Source: Blastocatellia bacterium
Lineage (GTDB): Bacteria > Acidobacteriota > Blastocatellia > Chloracidobacteriales > JADJPF01
Reading direction: 5' to 3'
Assembly (NCBI GenBank): GCA_016713405.1
Contig: JADJPF010000027.1
Span: 124,001-188,000 of the forward strand
Length of the DNA: 64,000 nucleotides
Shown here: positions 56,810 through 64,000 of the stretch, in pieces
Numbering within the stretch: position 1 is the stretch's first letter
Layout: each line of letters begins with the position of its first letter
Made by a program: the position numbers and the translations under genes
The notes under the pieces: generated by a model
The model's input: only the letters and a program-made list of their open reading frames with translations
Told to the model about the DNA's origin: nothing
Database searches by the model: none

Positions 56810-57985
56810 TTATTTTATTGAATACTCACCTAATTTTGCAAGTCTCTCTTTAGCTCCAAGCAAAGTTTCATCGCGTTTACAGAAAGCAAATCTAACTTGT
56901 TGACTACCTGCTTGCGGGTCAATATAAAATGAGCTACCTGGTACAACAGCCACACCAATTTCTTTAATTAAAAAATGGGTAAACTCCACATCATTTGCAA
57001 AACCAAAATTGCTAATATCCGTCATTATGTAATAAGCTCCTTTAGGAGCAAAAACTTGAAATCCAGCCGACACTAACACTTCTAAGAGTAAATCCCGACG
57101 AGCTTGATAATGAGCAGCCAAATTATCATAGTAACTTACAGGTAGTGACATTGCTGTTATTCCAGCTTCTTGAAGCGGTGCTGCCGCACCAACAGTAAGA
57201 AAATCATGAACTTTGCGAATTGCATTAGTAATGTCTGGCGGTGCAATTGTATAGCCAATACGCCAACCCGTCACAGAATAGGTTTTAGACATTCCATTAA
57301 TTGTAATTGTACGCTCTCGCATTCCATCTAAAGTAGCAATTGCAATATGTTTAACCCCGTCATAAATAATATGCTCATAAATTTCATCGGTAATTGCTAA
57401 AACATTCCACTTTTGGCAAAGTTCAGCAATAAATTGTAATTCTTCTAGAGTAAAAACTTTGCCTGTAGGGTTGTTAGGGTTACAAATAATAATTGCTTTA
57501 GTATTGTTATTAAAAGCTTCTGCTAGCTTTTCACGGTCAAAAGACCAATCTGGCGGGGCTAAATCAATAAATTTTGGAGTTGCACCAGACAAAATAACAT
57601 CAGGCCAATAGTTTTCATAGTAAGGGGAAAAAATAATTACTTCGTCTCCTGGGTTAGTAATTGCCATCATTGCAGCAATCATAGCCTCAGTCGAACCACA
57701 AGTAACACAAATTTCACGGTCTGGATCAACATCTAAACCTAAGTACCATTTAACTTTAGTTGCAATTGCGTCACGAAAAAGCTTTGTTCCCCAAGTAATA
57801 GCATATTGGTTAACATCAGCCTCAATTGCTTTAATTGCAGCTTGTTTAAGTTCCATAGGAGCAGAAAAGTCAGGGAAACCTTGAGACAAGTTTATTGCTC
57901 CATATTTATTAGCCTGACGGGTCATTTCTCTAATTACAGATTCAGTAAATTTTTCTGCCTTATATGAAAGTATTTGTTTAGACAT
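56810..57985 (-). CDS. PLP-dependent aminotransferase, class I/II
   Basis: 391 aa. Fold-type I aminotransferase: NLSQGFPDFSAP, GSTEAMIAAM, PNNPTGKVF, DEIYEH, the PLP lysine in SKTYSVTGWRIGY, and the substrate-binding arginine in VRFAFCKR. The sequence is nearest to kynurenine/methionine or aspartate-type subgroup enzymes (YbdL, PatA); exact amino donor cannot be told. Cytoplasmic. AGGAG lies before the ATG. Divergent from hemB. Confidence 0.9.
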   Translation of the reverse strand: MSKQILSYKAEKFTESVIREMTRQANKYGAINLSQGFPDFSAPMELKQAAIKAIEADVNQYAITWGTKLFRDAIATKVKWYLGLDVDPDREICVTCGSTEAMIAAMMAITNPGDEVIIFSPYYENYWPDVILSGATPKFIDLAPPDWSFDREKLAEAFNNNTKAIIICNPNNPTGKVFTLEELQFIAELCQKWNVLAITDEIYEHIIYDGVKHIAIATLDGMRERTITINGMSKTYSVTGWRIGYTIAPPDITNAIRKVHDFLTVGAAAPLQEAGITAMSLPVSYYDNLAAHYQARRDLLLEVLVSAGFQVFAPKGAYYIMTDISNFGFANDVEFTHFLIKEIGVAVVPGSSFYIDPQAGSQQVRFAFCKRDETLLGAKERLAKLGEYSIK

Positions 57986-58128
57986 AAATGTCTCCTAGTT
58001 GATAAAAGAATTAGTAATCTTAGCAAAAGATATTGATATTGACCATTTCATTAAGTACATGCCAAAATGCTAAGTTTCAATCCGCCAATAATTTTCTTAC
58101 TTTTTAGGTAGTTGATTTAAAAAAACTA

Positions 58129-58180
58129 TTTGATGTCACATAGTGACATTTGATAATAGCCCTGTCCTTTAGGGTAGGGT
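58129..58180. repeat. Double-hairpin intergenic element, copy B
   Basis: Hairpin 1: ATGTCAC/GTGACAT around ATA. After TTGAT, AATAGC leads into hairpin 2, CCCTGTCCT/AGGGTAGGG around TT. Same order, spacing and linker (TTTG..AATAGCC) as copy A at 37125-37178, with paired substitutions that keep the stems. It sits 24 bases before the hemB start, so it could also act in its leader. Confidence 0.6.
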
Positions 58181-58203
58181 GTTAAATTTACAAAAAGGAA
58201 TAT

Positions 58204-59173
58204 ATGAGAAATTTAATTAATCGTCCTCGACGCTTGCGCCGTAGCGAAACTATCCGCGCTTTAGTACGAGAAACACATTTAACGCCAAATGATTTTATTT
58301 ATCCTCTATTTGTTTGTGAAGGTGAAGGTATACGGCGGGAAATTAGCTCTATGCCAGGTCAATATAACCTTTCCATTGATGAGCTAGTAAAAGAAGCACA
58401 AGAAGCACATAGTTTTGGGGTTCGTTCAGTAATTTTATTTGGCTTGCCAAAGGAAAAAGACCCTCACGGCACAGATGCTTTTGCCGAACAAGGTATTGTA
58501 CAAAGGGCTATCAGAGCCTTAAAACAAGAAGTAAAAAATTTAGTTGTAATTGCCGACAATTGTTTATGTGAATATACTGATCATGGACATTGTGGAGTAG
58601 TAGCAGATAATGATGTCTTAAATGACCCTACGTTAGATTTACTAGCTAAGGCTGCTGTAGCACAAGCTCAGGCAGGAGCAGACATTATTGCCCCTTCTAA
58701 TATGATGGATGGTTTTGTTGAAGCTATCAGAGAGGCTTTAGACGAAAACAATTTTGAACATATTCCTATACTTTCCTACGCTGTAAAATATGCTTCGGGC
58801 TTTTATGGCCCATTTCGTGAAGCTGCTGCAAGTGCGCCCCAATTTGGCGATCGCCGTTCTTATCAAATGGATCCAGCCAACTCACGCGAAGCAATGATAG
58901 AAGCAATGCTAGACCTAGAACAAGGTGCTGATATGTTAATGGTAAAACCTGCATTAGCTTATTTAGACGTGTTAAGCCGGCTTAGAGAACGCTGCGATTT
59001 ACCACTAGCTGCTTATCAAGTAAGCGGTGAATATGCAATGATTAAAGCTGCCTCAAAAATGGGTTGGTTAGATGAAACCCGGATTATGTGGGGAGACTCT
59101 TACCTCTATTAAACGTGCTGGAGCAGACCTGATTTTAACTTACTATGCTAAAGAAGCTGCTCGCCAACTTTAA
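58204..59173 (+). CDS. hemB: Delta-aminolevulinic acid dehydratase (frameshifted at end)
   Basis: 322 aa when joined; porphobilinogen synthase, which condenses two 5-aminolevulinates in haem synthesis. Zinc-type cysteine site DNCLCEYTDHGHCG, Schiff-base lysine regions AVKYASGFYGPFREA and MLMVKPALAYLD, and AYQVSGEYAM. The frame breaks at the G run 59090-59093: removing one G gives IMWETLTSIKRAGADLILTYYAKEAARQL, the family's conserved C terminus, ending at 59173. Haem synthesis is normally indispensable in a respiring bacterium, so this break is best read as a sequence error. Confidence 0.93.
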
Positions 59174-59195
59174 TTTTTTATAGGGAAAATAAATC

Positions 59196-60571
59196 ATGAA
59201 ACTTACTAGGCTATTAATTTTATTAATTTGTCTGTTTATAACTACAAGTTATGTTTATGCTGAACGCCCACAAATCTATGCTTTAACCAATGCTAAAATT
59301 GTTGTTGCTCCAGGAAAAGTTATTGAAAAAAGGAACAATTGTTTTACGTGATGGACTAATTGAAGATGTTGGAGCAAATATTACTGTTCCTGCTGATGCT
59401 GTAGAAATAGATTTAGCTGGCAAAACCATCTATCCTTGGCTTAATTGATATTAATGTTGGGCTTAAGAATTTACGTCGAATTGCTGCAAGTCCAACTACT
59501 AGAGGCGCGGCGGCTCAAGCTACCCAAGCACAACGAAATGAACCCGCAGCCGGAGCCGTACACCCTTTAACTAGAGTGCGGCCAGAAAATCGAGTTAGCG
59601 AACAGCTTATTCCTTTTGAAGCGGAAAATAAAGATTTAGAATCTTATCGTAGTTTAGGCATTACTACAGTATTGCTAACTCCTGAAACAGGCATCTTTCG
59701 TGGCGAAAGTGCTTTAATTAACTTAAAAGAAACCACATCTGTTTCTAACCTGATTTTAAGAGATGCTGTTGCTCAACATGTTGCTTTTGAATTTGGTTTT
59801 TTTGGTGCTAGTTATCCATCAAGCTTATTTGGTGCTGTAGCGGCTTTTCGACAAGCAATGCTAGATGCAAATCGCTATAAAACTTGGCAAGAACGCTATA
59901 AAGCCAACCCTATAGGAATGAAACGACCAGAGCAATCAACAGCTTTTGATGCTTTAGTTCCTGTGTTAAATCGCTCTAGATTAGTTGTTTTTGAACTTTC
60001 AGATAACAAAGATATTTTATTAGCAGATAGACTAGCTAAAGAATTTAACTTAAATACTATAATTTCTAGCTCTGGCAATGAATGGGAGCTTTTAGAAGAC
60101 ATAAAAGGCTTAAAACAAACTTTTGTTTTATCTGTTGCTTTTCCTGACAAACCAAAAATAGATGAAGCAGACGAAGCCACAAATGTTTCATTAAAAGAAC
60201 TACGTCGTTATGTAAACGCTCCAGAAAATCCTAAACGCCTTTTTGATGCAGGTATTCGCTTTGCGTTTACTACTAATAACTTAAGAAATAAAGCAGATTT
60301 TAGTAAAAATATTCGCAAAATAATTGCAGCAGGTCTTTCACTAGACAATGTGCTAGCGGCTTTTACCACAACACCAGCAGAAATCTTGGGCGTTTCTAAC
60401 TCATTAGGCACACTTGAAAAAGGCAAAATTGCTAATTTAATTGTTGCAAATGGTGAGCTTTTTGGAGAAAAAACCAAAATAGAAAATATCTTTGTTGATG
60501 GTGTTAAATATGAGCAAGATAGCAAAAAGCCAATGTTGCCAGAAGCGGCTGAACCAAAGGAAGGGGAATAG
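59196..60571 (+). CDS. Amidohydrolase-family protein, metal site degenerate (two frameshifts)
   Basis: About 457 aa when joined. Signal peptide MKLTRLLILLICLFITTSYVYA. The N-terminal strands (TNAKIVVAPGKVIEKGTIVLRDGLIEDVGANI) and the C-terminal FTTTPAEILGVSNSLGTLEKGKIANLIV are classic amidohydrolase ends. Two extra bases break the frame: one A in the run near 59324-59329 and one T in CCTTGG near 59434. After repair the metal motif reads PGLIDINVGL instead of D-x-H-x-H, so zinc binding is doubtful. The next gene, 7 bases downstream, is an intact relative with HxH. Pairs like this are common in acidobacteria and may form a heteromer. Confidence 0.8.
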
Positions 60572-60578
60572 AAAATCT

Positions 60579-63365
60579 ATGAAAAAGACAGTTGCACAAA
60601 TAATTTGTTTCTTTTTAATTATCACTTTGTTTTATCCAATTACTTTGGCTCAAACCAAATCACCAAATGCAAAACAAAAAGCCGAGCAAGCTAAATCTTC
60701 AGTTGTTTTAGTTAAAAATGCTACCGTTTGGACTATGGCTAAACAAGGTCTTTTACAGAAGGCTGACTTTTTAGTTCGTAATGGGAAAATTGCTGAAATT
60801 GGAGAAAATATAGCTCCACCAGCAGGGGCAATAGTTATTGACGCTACAGGAAAACACTTAACCCCAGGGCTAATTGATTGTCATAGCCATTCAGCCGCAC
60901 GCGGTGGGGTAAATGAAGCTGTTTATAGCATTAGTCCAGAAGTAAGAGTTGATGATGTTATTGATATGGAAGATCCAGATATTTACCGCCAATTAGCTGG
61001 TGGTCTAACTGCTGCTAATGTGCTTCATGGTTCGGCTAATGCTATTGGTGGTCAAAATGCAGTAGTTAAGCTTAAATGGAATGCTACTAGGGAAGATATG
61101 TTATTTAAGGATGCACCAGCAGGAATTAAATTTGCGTTAGGTGAAAATCCTAAACGCTCAAATTTTAATCCTCCAGGAGCAGAAAGACGCTATCCTAATA
61201 CTCGAATGGGTGTAGAAGAATTAGTAAGGGAAAAATTCTTAGCTGCACGTGACTATATGAAAGAATGGGACGACTACAATAAATTAAATGATTCAGAAAA
61301 AGCACGTCAGCAACCACCTCGACGAGACTTACAGCTAGATGCGCTCTCAGAAATTTTACAGGGTAAACGCTTAGTGCATTCTCATTGTTATCGTCAAGAT
61401 GAAATTCTAGCCCTAATTCGCCTAGCAGAAGAATTTGGTTTTCGCATCACAACTTTTCAACACGTTCTAGAAGGCTATAAGGTTGCTGACGAAATGGCAC
61501 AACACGGGGTTGGCGGCTCAACCTTTAGTGATTGGTGGGCTTTTAAGTTAGAAGCTTATGATGCAATTCCTTACAACGGAACTATTATGAATAGTCGCGG
61601 TGTACTAGTTTCCTTTAATTCTGATTCTGGCGAACTAGCCCGACGAATGAATTTAGAAGCTGCTAAAGCTGTTAAATATGGCGGTCTGGATGAGGTAGAA
61701 GCACTTAAGTTTGTAACTCTTAACCCTGCTAAACAACTTAAAATAGACAATCGTGTAGGCTCTTTAGAAGTAGGAAAAGATGCTGATTTTGTTATTTGGT
61801 CAGGTCATCCACTTTCTGTTTACTCAGTTGCAGAACAAACTTGGGTAGATGGTGCTAAGGAATTTGACCGACAAGCAGACCTTGCCGAACGTGATTCCAT
61901 TGAACAAGAACGTAAAGATCTAATTGAAAAAATTAAGGCTGAAAATAAAAAGCTAGATAAATCTAAAGCTGACAAACCCACATCTGATAACAAGGATTCA
62001 AAGCCAGAGGCTGATAAAAAAGTAGAAGATAAAGCAGAAGCTAAAACAGAAAATACAAAACCAAAGCGTCAAGTTCCATCTGCACAGCAAATCAATTATC
62101 AAGACCGATTATCAAAAACTAGCGAGTCATTTGCTATTGTTGGTGCAACAGTTCATCCAGTTAGCGGAGCAGCAATTACTAATGGTACAGTGATTTGTGA
62201 ACAAGGAAAAATAAAGGCTGTTGGGACTAATTTGCCAATACCAAAAGGAGTAAAAGTTATTGATGGCAAAGGTAAACATCTTTATCCAGGTTTAATTGCT
62301 GCTAATACTTCTTTAGGTTTAATAGAAATTGGTTCTGTTAGTGGGAGTGTAGATTTAGCAGAAATAGGTAGTATTAATGCTAATGTCAACACAGAAATAG
62401 CTGTTAATCCAGACTCAGAATTAATTCCTGTAACCCGTGCTAATGGAATTACTCACGCGCTAACACGTCCTGAAGGAGGTTTAGTTAGCGGTAAATCGGC
62501 GGTAATTCGTTTAGATGGTTGGACTTGGGAAGATTTACGTGCTGGAGGAGATATTGCGCTGCATATCCAATGGCCTGCTATACCTCCACCAACGCGACCA
62601 ACTACCGACCCAACACAGCTAACCCAACAAGAAGAGCGTAAGAAAGCTTATGAGAGAAATCTTAAGTCAATCAAAAAATCTTTTGAAGATGCAGAAGCTT
62701 ACTTACAAGCAAAAAATGCTGCTGGTAAAGCAGGGGCTAAAACTTTTAAGGTAGACTCTAACCTTGAAGCAATGATTCCTGTTATTACAGGTAAAACACC
62801 TGTAATTATTCATGCTGAGGAAACACGTCAGATAAAAAATGCAATCAAATGGGCTGAAGAAGAAGGAATAAGGATGATTTTAGCTGGTTCAACAGATCTT
62901 TGGCGTGTAGCTGACCTGCTAAAAGAAAAACAAATTCCAGTAATTATTACAGGGATTCTTAACACTCCAGCGCGGGACGACGAGCCTTATGATACTGCAT
63001 ATGCTGTTGCTGCAAAGCTACATTCAAAAGGTGTTAAGTTTTGCATTGCTACATCTGGAGGTAATTTTGACACAGCATTTAGCCGTAACTTACCTTATCA
63101 TGCAGCTATGGCAGCAGCCTTTGGTTTACCCAAAGAGGAAGCCTTAAAAGCAGTAACACTTTATCCAGCAGAAATTCTAGGTTTAGGTGCTAATTTAGGG
63201 TCAATTGAAGTAGGCAAATCAGCTAGCTTGATTTTAACTACAGGAGATCCTTTAGAAATTAGAACAAAAATTTTAGCTGAATATATCGATGGTCGAGAAG
63301 TTAAATTAAACAATAATAAACATTATCGACTTTATGAAAAATACAATAACCGTCCTAAGTATTAA
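60579..63365 (+). CDS. Secreted double-domain amidohydrolase
   Basis: 928 aa from ATG 60579 (GGGG-rich ribosome site; earlier in-frame starts overlap the previous gene). Signal peptide 1-27 (ending LAQT). The first domain (about 40-445) has PGLIDCHSHSAARGG (HxH metal site), HSHCYR and SFNSDSGELARR (late Asp). A Lys/Asp/Glu-rich linker (about 450-505) leads to a second amidohydrolase-like half whose motif is PGLIAANTSLG without HxH, but it keeps VIIHAEE and the end PAEILGLGANLGSIEVGKSASLI. So one half is likely catalytic and the other structural. Probable periplasmic imidazolonepropionase/prolidase-type hydrolase; substrate unknown. Confidence 0.86.
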   Translation: MKKTVAQIICFFLIITLFYPITLAQTKSPNAKQKAEQAKSSVVLVKNATVWTMAKQGLLQKADFLVRNGKIAEIGENIAPPAGAIVIDATGKHLTPGLIDCHSHSAARGGVNEAVYSISPEVRVDDVIDMEDPDIYRQLAGGLTAANVLHGSANAIGGQNAVVKLKWNATREDMLFKDAPAGIKFALGENPKRSNFNPPGAERRYPNTRMGVEELVREKFLAARDYMKEWDDYNKLNDSEKARQQPPRRDLQLDALSEILQGKRLVHSHCYRQDEILALIRLAEEFGFRITTFQHVLEGYKVADEMAQHGVGGSTFSDWWAFKLEAYDAIPYNGTIMNSRGVLVSFNSDSGELARRMNLEAAKAVKYGGLDEVEALKFVTLNPAKQLKIDNRVGSLEVGKDADFVIWSGHPLSVYSVAEQTWVDGAKEFDRQADLAERDSIEQERKDLIEKIKAENKKLDKSKADKPTSDNKDSKPEADKKVEDKAEAKTENTKPKRQVPSAQQINYQDRLSKTSESFAIVGATVHPVSGAAITNGTVICEQGKIKAVGTNLPIPKGVKVIDGKGKHLYPGLIAANTSLGLIEIGSVSGSVDLAEIGSINANVNTEIAVNPDSELIPVTRANGITHALTRPEGGLVSGKSAVIRLDGWTWEDLRAGGDIALHIQWPAIPPPTRPTTDPTQLTQQEERKKAYERNLKSIKKSFEDAEAYLQAKNAAGKAGAKTFKVDSNLEAMIPVITGKTPVIIHAEETRQIKNAIKWAEEEGIRMILAGSTDLWRVADLLKEKQIPVIITGILNTPARDDEPYDTAYAVAAKLHSKGVKFCIATSGGNFDTAFSRNLPYHAAMAAAFGLPKEEALKAVTLYPAEILGLGANLGSIEVGKSASLILTTGDPLEIRTKILAEYIDGREVKLNNNKHYRLYEKYNNRPKY

Positions 63366-63390
63366 TGTGTTATAAAATAGCACAGAAGCT

Positions 63391-63436
63391 AAAAATTAAA
63401 GAGTAGGCTAGAATTAGTCTACTCTTTAATTTTTTG
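63391..63436 (+). terminator. Rho-independent terminator
   Basis: 14-base-pair stem AAATTAAAGAGTAG/CTACTCTTTAATTT with a T tract, after the second amidohydrolase gene. Confidence 0.9.
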
Positions 63437-63478
63437 TTTTAAGTAAAATAGTTAATAAATATTTCAATAGAGATAAGC

Positions 63479-64000
63479 ATGGCTCTAAATGCTGTAAATT
63501 CTACAGATCCAATAATTGGGCGCAAATTGGGAGATTTTTTGGTTAAGGAAAAATTAGGTGAAGGTGGTTTTGGTGCTGTTTATAAAGCCACTCAAATTAT
63601 TTTAGCCCGTAAAGCAGTAATAAAAATCCTTCATACTAGACATCGAACTAACCAAAATATACTTGAGCGTTTTAAGCGAGAGGCTCACCTAGCTTCCCGG
63701 CTAGAACACCCATATTGTGCGCATGTTTATTCATTTGGTGCAGAGCCGGATGGATTGCTTTGGATTGCTATGGAAATGGTGCAAGGCACTACTTTAGATA
63801 CTTGGTTAAAACTTAATGGAGCAATGCCACTAAATCGTTTTATACCTCTTTTTGATAAAATTTGCGAAGTTATACATACAGCACATGAATTAGGGATTAT
63901 TCACCGAGATATTAAACCTGCTAATATTATGGTTATTTCTCGTGCTGGTCGATTGTTACCTAAATTGCTAGATTTTGGTATTGCTAAAGATTTGTCTTTG
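63479..64000 (+). CDS. Ser/Thr protein kinase, N-terminal part
   Basis: Partial: 174 residues to the window edge, frame open. Begins MALNAVNSTDPIIGRKLGDFLVKEKLG. Kinase motifs in order: GEGGFGAVYKA, AVIKIL (ATP lysine), FKREAHLASRLEHPY, catalytic HRDIKPANIM, and DFGIAKD close to the edge. The rest of the kinase and any sensor domain lie downstream. This is the sixth Hanks-type kinase in the window. AGAT-AAG upstream is a weak ribosome site. Confidence 0.9.
   Translation, partial: MALNAVNSTDPIIGRKLGDFLVKEKLGEGGFGAVYKATQIILARKAVIKILHTRHRTNQNILERFKREAHLASRLEHPYCAHVYSFGAEPDGLLWIAMEMVQGTTLDTWLKLNGAMPLNRFIPLFDKICEVIHTAHELGIIHRDIKPANIMVISRAGRLLPKLLDFGIAKDLSL

Noticed and set aside
59576..60571. Amidohydrolase gene starting with GTG 59576
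   Set aside because: No ribosome site, and the signal peptide and N-terminal strands are found upstream in other frames, joined by single-base corrections.

Overview
This 64 kb window is A+T-rich bacterial chromosome, roughly one third G+C by eye. It has no phage, plasmid or IS genes. The gene content points to an acidobacterium, possibly a low-GC member of the Blastocatellia type; this is inference from family content, not from a marker tree. The clues are six Hanks-type Ser/Thr kinases with very different accessory domains, a Cys-rich N-domain joined to a TonB C-domain, PATAN/roadblock receiver proteins, and paired secreted amidohydrolases.

Layout. 1-364: end of trpA. 629-5613: kinase with TolB-like and TPR regions, PPP-type phosphatase, FHA protein and a small conserved protein. 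5777-6601: TonB-C protein. 7069-11331: PAS histidine kinase, NtrC-type regulator, and a receiver-PATAN-roadblock protein preceded by a good sigma-54 promoter match. 11398-18193: alpha/beta hydrolase, lipoprotein, lytic transglycosylase, RNase J, and a kinase-FGE fusion. 18564-21239: large patatin without a signal peptide. 21441-23377: BtuF/BtuC-like import genes. 23446-29004: DUF4178, a small membrane protein, DUF350, a membrane aminopropyltransferase-like protein and an FAD amine-oxidase-like protein, packed as one operon. 29050-33334: hybrid histidine kinase, then a receiver-Ser/Thr kinase fusion on the other strand. 33532-37063: membrane protein, S24-like protein, KdsD and a UDP-sugar epimerase. 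37279-43243: TPR protein, NCS1 permease, TadA, two tRNA-Ser, SRP RNA and dnaX. 43269-47937: TMTC-like glycosyltransferase, M15-like peptidase and polyphosphate:AMP phosphotransferase. 48015-49546: a SycD-like TPR chaperone candidate with a DUF1521 (NopE1-type autocleavage) protein. 49918-56742: kinase with two FHA domains, a beta-propeller/Y_Y_Y/Ser-Thr kinase fusion, and a secreted protein. 56810-63365: aminotransferase, hemB and two amidohydrolases. 63479-64000: start of a sixth kinase.

At least ten genes, including the housekeeping gene hemB, are broken by single-base gains or losses, mostly in homopolymers, and one more has two in-frame stops. The protein families continue intact on the other side of each break. 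Long-read consensus errors are the simplest explanation, so I give merged spans and mark each break.

The most interesting points are: (i) the histidine kinase/NtrC/sigma-54 module feeding a PATAN-roadblock protein that also has an internal start; (ii) the DUF1521 protein with its SycD-like partner and the separate patatin, which look like type-III-style effectors although no secretion apparatus is visible here; (iii) the Reg_prop/Y_Y_Y sensor fused to a Hanks kinase instead of a histidine kinase; (iv) the DUF4178-DUF350-aminopropyltransferase-FAD operon; (v) two diverged copies of a double-hairpin intergenic element with compensatory base changes.
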